Below, in pieces: positions 44,887 through 57,504 of a stretch of DNA of 64,000 bases. Origin of the DNA: Callorhinus ursinus (Eukaryota > Chordata > Mammalia > Carnivora > Otariidae); the NCBI RefSeq assembly GCF_003265705.1, contig NW_020312848.1, positions 58,199,478-58,263,477 of the forward strand, read 5' to 3'. The notes beneath the pieces were generated by a model that did no database searches, was not told the DNA's origin, and saw only the letters and a list, made by a program, of their open reading frames with translations. Numbering within the stretch: the stretch's first letter is position 1; every line of letters starts with the position of its first letter. The position numbers were made by a program, and so were the translations under genes.

Positions 44887-46680
44887 ACAATTTTAGAGCA
44901 TAGATCTTTATAACAGAAATGGAGCCAAAATTTGTTACTTTGACATTTCAACTCAACTCATTTTTAAGAATCTTTAACCCTGGAAATTTGTGGACAGTAC
45001 TCCATGGAACATACAGAAGCATTTAACTAAACTCTATTAAGAGAGTAAGACAGGCATACCAATTCCTAGAGTCATCTATGAAGAGGAGCAAATAGCACAT
45101 CAATGATGCTGATCAACAACCATTACTCGTATTTATTCTTTTTAAGTAACACAAAATTCCCTGAGTGAAGTGGATATGAAATACTTAACTTCAACCTCTG
45201 TTTAAAGTGGGACCTTGCTTACTAAACTAGCACTTACTTGTCAATCTAAACTAACCAGACCATACTTGAGATAATGGAAAAATAATTTTACAGACCTGTA
45301 AGCAGCCAAACTGATATCATTATATCTGTATCTTCTTGAGCATTTTAATTCTTTGAACAGAAGATTGAGCCACTAGTTTCCAAATGCACAATAAATCAAA
45401 GAGAGGAAAATTTGCTTTAAAAAAATTCTTTAGTGGTAGTTGAAAGAAAAGATGATTCACTGAACACCTAGGAAAAATTAAATAAAAAACAAACTAGTAG
45501 CATAAATATATTGTATATGTATACACATATATGTATATATGTTTTATGGATGTAGATGTGTGTGTACACAGACACTCATACATGTATTGTGTTACTATTT
45601 TCTGCTGGCATGGAGTTGCAGAGTCTCACTTACCTCCGGTGACTTTATGAATGTTGTTATTACAGGAGATTATACCAGATGCACAGATGCAAAATGTTAA
45701 ATCACTGATACATTTATTTATATTTTTAATAAATTTTGATCAAGAAGCAATGTAGAAAGGGCCAGAAAAATATAATGACTAAGCCACAATAGATGTAACA
45801 CAGACTTTTGAGGAGCTACTGTTAAGAAACTGGGTAGAGAGTATATTTCCAAATTTCCAAGAAAAATAAAATTCAAACTTTAAATGGATTGAAATAGAAT
45901 ATAAAGGCAGAAAAAGCAACAGATCACTGTGAGTCCAATTTTGTCTCCTTAAATTTTATCTAATTTTGGGAATTCTAGATTATAATTGTGGCTTAAATAT
46001 GAACAAAAAATTCTTTTTCTTCCTTAGTTTAGCCAAGAAAAGCTGGAACTTTCAAAGTCTTTTCAATTACAGAGAAGAACTAACTAATGGAAAATGAACA
46101 TTATGAATAGAAGCAAATACTTATTCCAACTTATGAAATATATCTTTGATTTTCCATAAACATGTCCTCAGAGCTTGAGGATCCTATGCCAACCCAATTA
46201 TATATGTGTGGGTTTTCCTCTGTCTCCAGAGTTTAGCAGACTTTCAATTAGTTGTGTGCTTCACCTCCAAGCTCCTGCTCAGAGTCCATATTGGAAGTGA
46301 CCATCTCACTAGTTCCTGAGCTAAAGTTGCATGATCTATATCTTTATTCTCTAAAGTCATTATCAAGACATTAAAGCCTCATTCTCCAGCTCACTTATAG
46401 CTCCCTTTCTTAGTTTGGATTTTATACACATTCTTCACAAGTGCACATTCTTTAAGTGATGGACCTCAAAGATAATTTCACTTTCTCCTGGGAACTTGAC
46501 TCCAACAACAGCACAACAATAACAGAAGCAACCAATGTTTCTTCTCTCAGTACAAGGCCAACAGCAAAACTAAAACAGAAGTTACAAATAACCCCTAAAG
46601 AATCATTACCTCCTCACATGAAGATAGATTTATAAACAAGAAATCAAAATGCAAATAGGCAGGGAAACATGATAGAGAGC
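44887..46680. other. Unique DNA, no gene seen
   Basis: A TA/CA-rich run near 45505-45575 is the only simple structure. Confidence 0.5.
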
Positions 46681-46689
46681 TAGTGGAGG

Positions 46690-46900
46690 GAGCTGAAGGA
46701 ATCTTTGCAGAAGGATGGACCAACCACTGGGTCATCAGGATTAAATAGGAGAGGCCCTTCAGTAACTGGCAGTGAAGGGCATTCTAAGCAGAGAAATAAT
46801 GTGTAGAAACATTTGAGATATGACCTTAAAAAAATGAGATGCTCAGTAATCATTTTTATAACCACAGACATTTGGAAAATGGATATATTGCATGTAGCTG
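46690..46900 (-). mobile_element. Probable L2 fragment, minus strand
   Basis: 'gaagggcattctaagcagag' and 'ataatgtgtagaaacat' resemble the complement of the L2 3' region ('gagcattccaggcagaggga' type). Short and weak. Confidence 0.4.
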
Positions 46901-49900
46901 GAACGTGGGCACAATTGAGAGACTAATGGAAAATCAAGATTGTCACCTTGTAGTTATTCTTTCGGTAATGTGTGAAATATAAAGGTGTTTTAGATTTTAT
47001 GTGTGTGTTTTTTTTTTTAATATTTTTAGCAGATGTGTTTTTCTTTTCATATTTTAATTTTTTCTAAAATTCAATTTTGCGTTATAGAAAGATTAGGAGC
47101 TGTAATGGTGTGGGGAAATGCTATGATGCATTGGAGAGTTAAGGGGTGCTAGCTGTAATCCAGGCTATTATGACCTTAATCAAAGAGGTAATAGAAGAAA
47201 ATAAAGGGAAAATAGACAAATACAAACACACTGTACTCAGAATATGTCATTTAAATAAAAGTATAGGTAAAATTTTTGAGAGATTTATATAGCTTGACAA
47301 TATTTTTACATTAAAGGAAGGCTTTTTTTTTAAATAAGGAAATCTTATACTTATCATCCAAACTGTGAGATTAATGAAGTATGAATGGTTACATTTCTAA
47401 TAAATTTTTCGAGAACCAATTACATTTTCAAGACATTCAAAATACAGAATTATAAATGAATCCTAACACACAAACACATTTTCATACACACACATGCAAA
47501 AGTTGCAAATCTAGAGAAATACAGAAAGAAAACTAAAACTAAATCTGTAAATTAGTTAAGTACAAATATGAAATTATATTTAAATGGGTCATCTTTGCAA
47601 AATATAAAATTTATATATGTGGAAAATGCTTATAATTAGCACTTAGTAATTATTATATTCTGACATGATGTGAACTACTGTATACCCAAGTCCACTACTG
47701 ATAAAATGACTTACATTAGAATTCCTGTACAGAATGAAAAAAAAGATAGGTATACTATTTATGTAATCCAATGTGAGCAGATTTTTAACAGTATGTTCTG
47801 CTCCATTCATCTATAGTCTATCCTCAGACTGGGCTTCATCATGATGTGCCATCCTCCAGTTTAGATTCTATACTCAATGCTTCAAATACTGAATTAATGA
47901 ATGAGGCATGGTGTGCGTTTTTTAGGATCTTACCAAATAGTGCATGGGGCTAGGGCAGGGGAGGGGTGGTGGTATGAGTTGCAGAGCCAGCCCCATGTCC
48001 AAACTCACAGACTCTGCAAGTGATTTGAATGTTTAGTAGATTGCCAATGTGGCCAAAAACTGTTGCATTAATCAGAATTTTTACTGACTGAAGCTGTCTC
48101 CAATTGAAATAGTGGCAGTGAGAACATCTGTATGGTTTGGAATCTTTCCTCCTGCAAGTTGAGCCAGTTTCAGGCTTTTTTTGTATTAGAGAGCTCTGTT
48201 TTGTGGCTCTCTTTAGAATATATCAGAAAACTAATTAGGTCAAAATAAAGTGCAGAGGGACCTTGCACATCTAAAAACAGTTCTCGCTAATGATGGCAGA
48301 CTTTCTTTGGCCAAATCCCAATTTTGATCCGTTTAAGCTATAGCATTGGTCATAATGGCAAACATCCAGAAAAGATGGATGATTCAGGGTATTCCCCTGG
48401 TATATTACTGGGAAATATTTGACTACCTAACTCTGATATCGTGTGTTCCTTGAGGCAAGATTCATGTCTTTTAATCTTTGCATGAACTAACACATGCATA
48501 TAGAAGACACTTCTTGAAAAAAATAAATAAAAGACCCATAATACAAATATGAACATGCCATTTATTTCATACAACCTGACTAGTTTCGGTGTATTAATTT
48601 AATATTTTCACTATAAAATATTTAAATGCAGTTTTGTTGTGCAATCTATGGTTAGGAAATATAAACTAGATACTAAAAGTGCTCTTTCTTTATTACTAAC
48701 AATTATCAATGCTAGTAGGGGAATGTACTGTAAATAAAGGTGATTTGTTCATAGTTGGACTTAACTTTGATTAGCTTCTCAAGATCTGAAAGAGACTTAT
48801 CTATGCCAAGTGAAGTTTGCAAAATATAAGGTATTTATTTCCCTTCTAAGATATCTGACTCCATGTTGAAACTGTAAGGTTACAATTTCTATACAATCCT
48901 CTGAGGCATTTGGACTGAGAATGCAGAAGTCAGAAATAAGTATTTATGTATCCAAGTATAACTGGTATCCACATGTAATTTCTGTACTTCCAAGAGTCTC
49001 ACTATACACTGTGCTGTTATCTCCAGTTGATTTCCTTTGTTTCCTTTCTGGTTTTGCCCTTATTAACGTTTTGGTTCACACACAGAATTTATGCTAGGAA
49101 TGCTATTCTTTGAGGAAGTTCAAGGCAATACTGGCTTCTGTACATGAAATATGAGCAAATGAATTTTCCCTTTAGCTTCCTGCAAAGAAGTCATGTAGCA
49201 GTGCAGCTCTGAACAAGAATTCAACTCTCAGTAATGTGCCTTTGCTGTTTATTGAATATTTTATTATGTATGAGGACATGTTCTAACTTTGTTTACCAGT
49301 CTGCTTCCTTTGCTAAATTTCACAATCTTGAAAGGTCTTGGGAGTTGGAAACAACTGAACACTCAGTTGAGATTTGTGACTGTCATCCGTCTGGTTAGAA
49401 TTACTCATAGATCTTGCAAGAGTAGCAGAGATGCATCCATTATAACCGTCAGTCAGGATGATCATTAAGCACTTTCTGCAGTCGAGATTGCTGTGCCAGA
49501 TGGTACTTCAGGAACAATAGACAATGCACTCCAAACTGCCAAGCATTTGTTCCGTGCCACTTTAGCTTAGGACTGGTAGAAGAATAAAATAAAGCAAACG
49601 TACCTGTGAGAGTAAAAATCCTTGAGGTGGCTTTCTAGCCTAGCCCCAGGTTCTTTAATTTATATACAAGGACAAATCAGTACTTGTATTTAGAAATGTA
49701 TATTGTGTAATAATATATACTCGTCTGTAGAGATCATCAGTTAGTTTACCAGAATGTACTTCTCTTCCTGCTACTATACCCCACTATTTTTCTTCAAGTG
49801 TCATTTCATAGTTTAATGAGATCTTTTTGGAGCAACATGAGATTTATTTGCATTGTAATAATAAAGTACCTATGATAGTTCTCCCATAATAAGTGATAAA

Positions 49901-50050
49901 TACTTAATGATACACAATGATGGATAAGTGTTACTTGCCCTTCAAAGTGTTAGTTATATCTTTATAGCCATCTGTTTTTCCCAGAATATGCAGAACCTCT
50001 GGACAAGTTCAAAAGAATAAAGTGGGTCTGATCTCATCTCACCTGATGAT
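46901..50050. other. 3.1 kb unique DNA, no gene seen
   Basis: No SINE or L1 identified. Repeat-poor for this window, notably 47900-49650. No supported exon. A strong donor-like string exists on minus at about 49600 without an open frame. Confidence 0.5.
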
Positions 50051-50059
50051 GGCAGCCTT

Positions 50060-50360
50060 CAATCCTGTGGCTCTAATTCACAGAAGTTACTCTACTTTCC
50101 TACATTCCTTGGTTTATTCGACCAACTCAATAACATTGTCCAATCAGTATCTTCACTGTTATACAAACAGCCCAAATGAGCCTTAATCACCTTATGTTTT
50201 CCTGAGATGGCTTCCTAGTTCTATTATGTTCTTCAAATATCCTACGTATTTATCATGTTCCTTCTTTTCAGTGAAGGCTCCTCAATCCCCTCTCCACCTG
50301 AACCTTTTTTCCAGAACTATTCGTTCATTTTATAGCACCTTTGAGGCAACTTATAAACAT
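50060..50360 (+). mobile_element. Probable L2 fragment
   Basis: 'cttttcagtgaaggctcctc' and the following 'aatcccctctccacctgaac' resemble the L2 3' part 'tctcagtgaggccttccctg'. Weak, diverged. Confidence 0.45.
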
Positions 50361-51319
50361 TGTGAAATGGAAAATAATCATTTTTTGTGAAGTTAAAAAA
50401 CAAAGAGAAGAGAATGAAAGTGCACTCTGATAGACATCAATTCAATGCTGTCCAGCTGGCATGATGTCCTCCAGTACTTTTCTGGTACCTGCACTCTTCC
50501 TTCAGAGACCTTCTTCTGTTACCCCAGCTCAGATGAGGTTTGCACTTATTCATTCATTCATTCATTCATGGGGTTTCTCATACCCACCAGATGAGAAGCA
50601 CCTTCCTCTTTGACAGCCTGTCCTTGACTACTGGTACAAAGGGAACCATGACATCAAAGTTGGGCAAAAGGCCTTCCCTGGAATGTTTCCCTCTTTCGTT
50701 CTCTTGTTCTCTTTCTCTCTTTCAAACTTGCATACAGGAAAGAAAATTCTCCTTTTTAAATCTTTAGGGACATAATCCTGGAACTAACAGTGGCCAAGTA
50801 TTCAAGATATAGTCGAGATAACCTAGAAAATAAAGTTAGTGTACCAGAGCCAGAAATTAGCAAATGAGGGACTCATGCCATCCTAGCTCTATTGCTCATA
50901 ATCCAAAGGATGATTGAATTCTTCCCTTCCCATGGCTTGAGTAAGCTGCTTTGAATTTGTTCTGACCTTTAGATTTTAAAACCCCTGTATAATAGCCACC
51001 ACAAATGTCAACCTGATTTCTATAAATAGTGCTTAGAAAACTTTTCCTCAGTTACGGCAAATGTGTTTTGGAAATTGGAAAACATAGCTTCTCTTCATTG
51101 GCAACAAACCTTGTTCTAACTAAATGGAAAAAAAATCACTCTAATTAATATAGGGCACATTGTATAATATTGGGGGTAACAGAATTATTATTAGAATGTA
51201 ATGTAGTAAGATATTTCAAATGCCTATTTGTTTTAAGGAAGATCAATAATCACCAAGTTAATAAAATGAAAATGTTTATCTTAGGACAATTTAGCTGATG
51301 TGGCATTTGGTATGTATGC

Positions 51320-51360
<41 letters not shown>

Positions 51361-52015
51361 GGGAGTCTCTTCTACTCCATAGTACAACTATTGCTAGATC
51401 CAGTAGATATGGAAACAATGTGATACAAGTCCCTCCTTGGATATATTGTTTGTAAATATCTTCTCCCATTTTATTTTTTCACTTTCCTAATCATGTTCTT
51501 TGAATCACAAAGTTTTTAACTTTAAGGAAGTCCAATTTAACTATTTTTTTCTATAGTCACTTATTACTAATTTCTGTATTTAGGAGACATGCATATATTT
51601 ATTTTAATAGGTTCATTAGTTTAATATATATGCTGTCTTTAGCTTATACTATTATAAATATTTTTTTAAAATGAAATCAAACCAGGAGGAGTTCATTTAC
51701 TGTCTCACATCCTTTGCAAACATAATCTATGAAAATATCCTTACAAAACAGCAAGCTGAAGCCTTGAGGTGAAGCTGACGTAGACTTAGAGATATTTAAG
51801 ACTGTCTCTGGAAATTTGGGCAGGTAAGGGGGCTGGAATCAAAAAGGAATCCATATTTTAGGTAGTTTGAGGATAGCTAATAGGTGGTTTAAGTGTTTCT
51901 TAAGGGAAGTAAAACCCTAGGGCTAGGGAGATAAGAATGCCAAATGGTGACAGTTTTCTTGGATAGCTTCTGAAAATCTAGTGCTAATGCTTTTGAAACA
52001 CATGCAAAAGTCTAA
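50361..52015. other. Unique DNA with two microsatellites, no gene seen
   Basis: Contains (ATTC)n at 50546-50569 and (CA)n at 51319-51360. No gene seen. Confidence 0.5.
51319..51360. repeat. (CA)n microsatellite
   Basis: About 20 CA units with one 'caaaca' interruption. Confidence 0.97.
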
Positions 52016-52034
52016 ATTAAAAATAAAAGACATA

Positions 52035-52275
52035 GGGGCACCTGGGTGGCTCAGTCGTTAAGCGTCTGCCTTTGGCTCTGGTCATGATCCCAGAGTCCTG
52101 AGATTGAGCCCCGCATCAGCATTGGGCTCCCTGCTCTGTGGGAAGCCTGCTTCTCCCTCCCCCTGCTCTGCGGGAAGCTTGCTTCTCCCTCCCCCGCCCT
52201 CCGCTTGTATTCCCTCTCTTGCTGTCTCTCTCTCTGTGTCAAATAAATAAAAAATCTTTAAAAAAAATTTTTTTA
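52035..52275 (+). mobile_element. CAN-SINE with internal 32-bp tandem duplication
   Basis: Head 'ggggcacctgggtggctcag'. The body segment from 'ctgctctgtgggaagcctgc' (52131) repeats from 52163 as 'ctgctctgcgggaagcttgc', period 32, so the element is about 30 bp longer than its relatives. Target duplication 'aataaaagacata' (52022-52034) / 'aatagaagacata' (52279-52291). Confidence 0.95.
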
Positions 52276-52387
52276 AAAAATAGAAGACATATTTGTTAAA
52301 TAAATGAATGAATAAGTTCATTAATAACCTTTAACCTGCCCCCCATTTACCTCTAAAATAACTCCGAACACTTAAAAAGAAAGACAC

Positions 52388-52440
52388 AGAGAGAGAGAGG
52401 AACAGAGAGACAAAGGGAGACAGAGAGAAAGAGACAAAGA
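52388..52440. repeat. GA-rich low-complexity tract
   Basis: 'gagagagagaggaacagaga' and similar purine-rich units. Confidence 0.85.
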
Positions 52441-52681
52441 AGTCCAATTAAGCTTTATATGTGTGATAATTTTACTAACCCCTGATGGGTTAGTGTAATA
52501 AGGTCATAAGACCACCACGCCCCATTCCCCTTATTAGCTCCAGAGCAGCTATTCCTTTCTTGCGCTATTTTTTATCAGATTGATTTCAGGAATATGATCA
52601 ATTCATAAAACCAATTTAAAACCTCTCCACCATTTTGTTTTTGTTTGTTTTTGCTTTTGAGGACACATTTTCATATTTTAG

Positions 52682-53182
52682 TGTGGCAGACAGAAATTTT
52701 GTCCCTTTTATGCACCCCCCCTGTCACCACTATAATTAGGTTACATGACAAAAGAAACCGAGTATATAACTAAGGTTACTAACCTTAAAAGAGGAGATTA
52801 TCCTGGATTATTTAGATGAGTCCTTAGGAAAAAAAGAAAGTCAGAAAAAGAAGAGAAATGAGGAAGGTGTGATAGAAGGGGAAGTTGGCAAGATTCTAAA
52901 CATGAGAAGGATTCTCTGTTGCTTACTTGAAGATGGAGAGCGCCATGTGGAAATGTGAGAAAGGAATGAGTTCTGTTGACAAGCAGTGATTGTGGAATAG
53001 GAGCAGAGCCCCAGATGAGGGCCCAGCTGATACTTTGATTTCAACCTCGTTAGATCTCTAGCAAAGAACCCAACCATGCTGTGTTGGACTTTTATTCTAC
53101 AGAAACTGAGATACTTGTGAGTGAGTGTCATTGGAAGATGCTAATTTTGTGGTAATTTGTCATATACCAATAGAAAACCAAT
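52682..53182 (+). mobile_element. MLT1-group solo LTR (ERVL-MaLR)
   Basis: Begins 'tgtggcagacagaaattttg', passes 'gagattatcctggattattt' and 'agatgagtccttagg', and ends near 'ttttgtggtaatttgtcata'. This is the MLT1 LTR order on plus, about 500 bp. No viral internal region adjoins it. Confidence 0.8.
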
Positions 53183-53184
53183 AG

Positions 53185-53695
53185 AAATGACAACAATTGG
53201 AAATGGGTTTTTAATTCTAGTCCAGAGAGCTTTGTGACAACTCACCTAATGATGTAGATATTTTCAGTGACATAGGAAGTAAGATCTTTGCCTGGGAATT
53301 AAGAAGAAAATATACATGACTGAGACCAAAGTCACTAATTTCTCTTTATTTATTAAGTACCAACCAGCTAGTGCAGTGTCTCTCCAGCCCTATACAGAGA
53401 TTATCTTATCTCTGTGCATGAACCCAAGAAGCTCAAGATGATTGTATTTGTACAGCTATATGATAATCTATTACCCTGGTCACAGTTGTTAGAACTAGGG
53501 AGAGCATTCACCCAGCCTGGACCAAAGTGCCATTACGAGAACTGGAAATTTATCATTCATTTCAGATTTGGAATGATGGAAATGTAAAATCCCAAGAACT
53601 ATGACAGATCCTGTCTTATTATGGGTGGATTGGTAAGCAGGAGGGAACACTGCTTATAGTACCTGTAGTTTTTTAAGCTTATGTTCAAATACATT
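53185..53695. other. Unassigned stretch, no gene seen
   Basis: May contain another old repeat ('accctggtcacagttgttag') but I cannot assign one. Confidence 0.4.
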
Positions 53696-53698
53696 TCT

Positions 53699-53802
53699 TT
53701 TTATTTTGAAGATTTTATTTTTGAGTAATCTCTACACCCAACGTGGGGCTCAAATTTACAATCCCAAGGTGAGAGTCATATTCTCGACCGACTGAGCCAG
53801 CC
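53699..53802 (-). mobile_element. Short tRNA-derived SINE, minus strand
   Basis: On minus: 'tggctggctcagtcggtcga', a B-box-like 'aaatttgagccccacgttgg', then 'gtgtagagattactcaaaaa' and a short A-rich tail. It lacks the TC-rich body, so it belongs to a shorter carnivore tRNA-SINE form. Weak duplication 'tacatttc' on both sides. Confidence 0.8.
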
Positions 53803-53863
53803 AGATGCCCCTCAGTACATTTCCAAAGCCTGACTTAGTGTTCCACAAGATATTCTATATTCT

Positions 53864-54058
53864 TTTGTTTTTTAAGATCTTATTTATTTATTTGAGAGAG
53901 AGAGAGAGAGAGAGCACAAGTCGGGGGGGTGGCAGAGAGGGAGAAACAGTCTCCCCACCGAGCAGGGAGCCTGATGCTGGCTTGATCCCAGGACCCCGGG
54001 ATCATGACCCAAACCAAAAGGCAGACACTTAATCGGTTGAGCCACCCAGGCACCCCTG
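53864..54058 (-). mobile_element. CAN-SINE, minus, perfect 15-bp duplication
   Basis: Flanked by 'gatattctatattct' at 53849-53863 and 54059-54073. Tail left with (GA)n, head right ('gagccacccaggcacccc'). Confidence 0.96.
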
Positions 54059-54429
54059 GATATTCTATATTCTGATATGACTAATGGGACAGTATACTTT
54101 TGTACAGAGAGAAATTCCATAGAGACTGTTCACTAACACTAAAAAGGGAAGTAGATGAGTAAGATTTCAGTTATGCCCACAAATGGGAAAGAATTTAAGT
54201 CAAGAGCAATAGAAGGGGCCCTAGAGAATATAGTTAGGAGATCCCCAAAAGATGAAAACAGTGGAGATTCATCAGGGAAAGAAGTCTCAGAGCAGCATTG
54301 CATTTAAGTGCTAGATTAGACAAATGGACAGAAAGGTTGTGATTTTGCAAGGTGGTGACTGTAGGACATGAGTTACTTGACTGGGCTTCACAGTCTGTGG
54401 GGAATTCTGAGGGGAGGGTGAGTGTATAT

Positions 54430-54620
54430 AGAATAGTGGTTCAGCACCAGACTCCTGGGTGAAAGAGACCACAGCTTCAATATAGGTTCTGTCACTAGCT
54501 CTGTGTCTTAGGGAAAGCTCTTCAACCGAAGTTGTAAAATGACAAAAATGATAAAATACTTTCCTGAGGTTTGTTGTGAGAAGGGCAAAGATGTACAGAC
54601 TCTTGCACAATGCTAAGCTA
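54430..54620 (+). mobile_element. MIR SINE
   Basis: 'gaatagtggttcagcaccag', 'ttctgtcactagctctgtgt', 'gaggtttgttgtgagaaggg' and 'actcttgcacaatgctaagc' follow the MIR consensus almost end to end. Confidence 0.8.
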
Positions 54621-54624
54621 TGAA

Positions 54625-55080
54625 TCTATTATAATAAATATGTGAAAAGACTTTAACTTTGTGATGCTTACCAAAAAAAGGTGTTAATACAAAGTATATG
54701 AAAAGGATTATGACTACAGTACATACATTTTAATTATTACTTACAATAAGTGCAATAAAAGACTGATAGATCGAAGTAATGATTCATATATTAAAATTTT
54801 GGTCAAAATGTAACTTTGCTACTCTATAATTCATTAAATATAAATATATTCAGAATGTTTTAGCTAAAGGTTAATTGCAAAGAAAATCAATGCCTACTAT
54901 CATAATGACTTTTTCCTACACTTTAACTGTAGAAACAGTTAAGAAAAATTATCTGTATTTAAGGTGACAATAAATTTATCATCCAAACAAGGACACTTAA
55001 GAAGTAAAGGACATGCTCAAAACAATTAACAGATACTGACTTATTCAGGGATAAAATAGGAATATTTAGGTAAATAGATG
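54625..55080. other. AT-rich unique DNA, no gene seen
   Basis: Nothing recognised. Confidence 0.5.
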
Positions 55081-55098
55081 TCCTATCTACAGAATCTT

Positions 55099-55141
55099 TT
55101 TTTTTTTAAGATTTTATTTATTTATTCATGAGAGACAGAGG

Positions 55142-55177
<36 letters not shown>

Positions 55178-55297
55178 CAGAGGGAGAAGCACGCTCCCAA
55201 GGAGCAGGGAGCCCGATGCGGGACTCGATCCCAGGACCCTGGGATCATGACCTGAGCCGAAGGCAGACGCTTAACCATCTGACCCACCCAGGCGCCC
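55099..55297 (-). mobile_element. Youngest-looking CAN-SINE, perfect 16-bp duplication
   Basis: Flanked by 'ctatctacagaatctt' at 55083-55098 and 55298-55313. The head keeps CpG sites ('ggcgcctgggtgg', 'taagcgtctgccttcggctc' on minus) and the body is near consensus. Long (GA)n at 55140-55173. A candidate for recent insertion. Confidence 0.97.
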
Positions 55298-55313
55298 CTA
55301 TCTACAGAATCTT

Positions 55314-57495
55314 AACTGTCTCTTTATAATTGCTTGATAGAAATGAGAAAAAGTAAAATGGTGCTGGTCTGACTTGGAGCTTTCCTGTTCTTCAAACTGT
55401 TTCAGTACTACTCCCATTCCCAAGCACCTCCACCTTCACTGAAAAGTCATGGGTCGTGATTTTGGTCAGGTTTCACAGAGAGAAAATTCTTTTGTTTTTT
55501 AAATAAATGGAATGCAGAGGGAGTAAGGAGAGGATTCTGTGAAGTTAGCAGCTCAAGTATTTCTTCTCTTTATTTTTAACTCCCAAGAAAGCAACCTTTG
55601 ACCCCGGCAGAGCAGTGTGCTAGACCTGGAATGTATGAGTGACACTTGAGAGCTTACTGAAATCTAATAGGGAGAAAAAATGCAGACATTTTTCCCCCTC
55701 TCCGGTTTGAATAAAAATGTGAATGTCAGTTAAAGCCCCATTATAGCAGAAAGGAACAAATCATTGGTTTAACAATGCCCTCAGAGATAAAAGTTTCTTA
55801 ATGTCCTTGGTCCCTGGGCATAGTGGAATAGAGAAGAAGCTCAACAAGTTTACTGCCTTCTCCTCCCTGGCTTTAGGGCTGGGAGATGGCATGAAGACCA
55901 GGCAGGGGAAAAGCCTCCTTCCTGTATCTGGACAGGCACTGGCCTCCTGCCTGCTGAACAAAGCCAGCCATAGATCACTGCCTAGTGTGCTTTTTGCAAA
56001 ACAAAATATAAGTCACTTGACATCAAGACCTAATTTCCAAAGGGCAAGCTAACTAAAAGAAAATACATTTTAATTATGAATAAACATAAGTCCACGTTTT
56101 TTGTCTAGTCTGCAGCTGGGGCTTGAGGTTAGTCATAATTAATATCGCAGCTGTGTTTCCATCTTGGTTTGGAATCAATTGAGATTGACAAAGAAGTACA
56201 AACGGGGACAAAAGTATCATTTATTTTATTAAAAATGCTGATGTGAGAGAATGAAGTTTAGATGTGCAGCAAAACTGGGTATGCTGTTGCTGAAACCTGG
56301 TCAATGATAAAGCTCTCCTTGTGAGATCTGTCTCTTAAACTTGGGATTGACCTGATGCAGACTTTCTATGTGTACCAAACTCCCAAAAGAAAGGATGATG
56401 GAGAGAGCCGAGTTACACATACCAGCTATTTCCAATATTCATTGATCAGGCATTCACTTTACCTGAATAATGAAGGAATAAAGGATGGGGCAGTGGGTTA
56501 AGGGTGTTTACGGAAAATTCATCCTAGGAACATGGAAGACCCGTTCTTCCAGCATCCCACTGCCAATCCAGTCCAACATTTAGTATTTTGCCGCCTAGAA
56601 AGTGAAATAATAAATTTTATATTCACAAATGCCTAAAATGATTAAGAATATATTTAATAAGAAAATCAAAGTGCTTTTAAATTCTATTGAAAGACAAATA
56701 CTTAATTTGAATAATAGTAAGACATAACTTGAATAACATATAAGTTTTTATCTTAATGTAACAAATTCAAATGTAGCAGTTTAAAACCATATCTTATCTT
56801 ACAGTTTCCCCCTTCGCCCTCCTAGCCCCACTCACAATAGCAATATAATTTTGGAGATGGTGAGGGACCAGGGAGACTCTACTAATGGCTTTAAAAGATA
56901 GAAAGTTGAGAGCTCCAAGAAGGGATTAGGGCCCCTACAGTGCATATCTTATTTACTCAGATAACATATTCAGACCCAAATTCTTTCTTAAAGATTTCTC
57001 CATTAAGATAAAGTCAACCAATTGCAAATGAAAGCCCAGTTCCAGGTAAACACATCCCACAAAAGAAGGCAGTGATATTAATTACATCTGCAGCATAATC
57101 ATACTGATATAGAACAACTACATTCTGAACATCTTTCAAGAGAATATAGATGGAAGATAGGAAAAAGGGAAATTGGTGACATCTCTGCCTTCACTTTTAC
57201 TATACTCAATAAATAGCCCCCTCCCCATGTTATAGCATAGGGGAAAAAAAACGTAATTATGTTGAACCATGAAGGTGAGATAGAAATAAATAAAATATAC
57301 CTTCTGTGAATTAAGTTAGCTCACTTAAAACATCCCAAAAAGTATGCCTATATGGACCATTCAGTATTTAATAAATTATTCAATCTTTTTTATTATTATG
57401 AGCAGGCTTTCACAATATAAATTTGGAATAGAGAAGATCTTAGTCAAATTTAAATCTACCTCTCAAAATGTAGTGTTGCATACATTACTGGAGTC
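55314..57495. other. 2.2 kb unique DNA, no gene seen
   Basis: No SINE, no L1. Several short frames without family resemblance. Nothing to annotate. Confidence 0.5.
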
Positions 57496-57504
57496 TTAAG
57501 AAAC

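Noticed and set aside
49590..49610. Minus-strand donor-like 'cacaggtacgt'
   Set aside because: No open frame or other exon evidence nearby.
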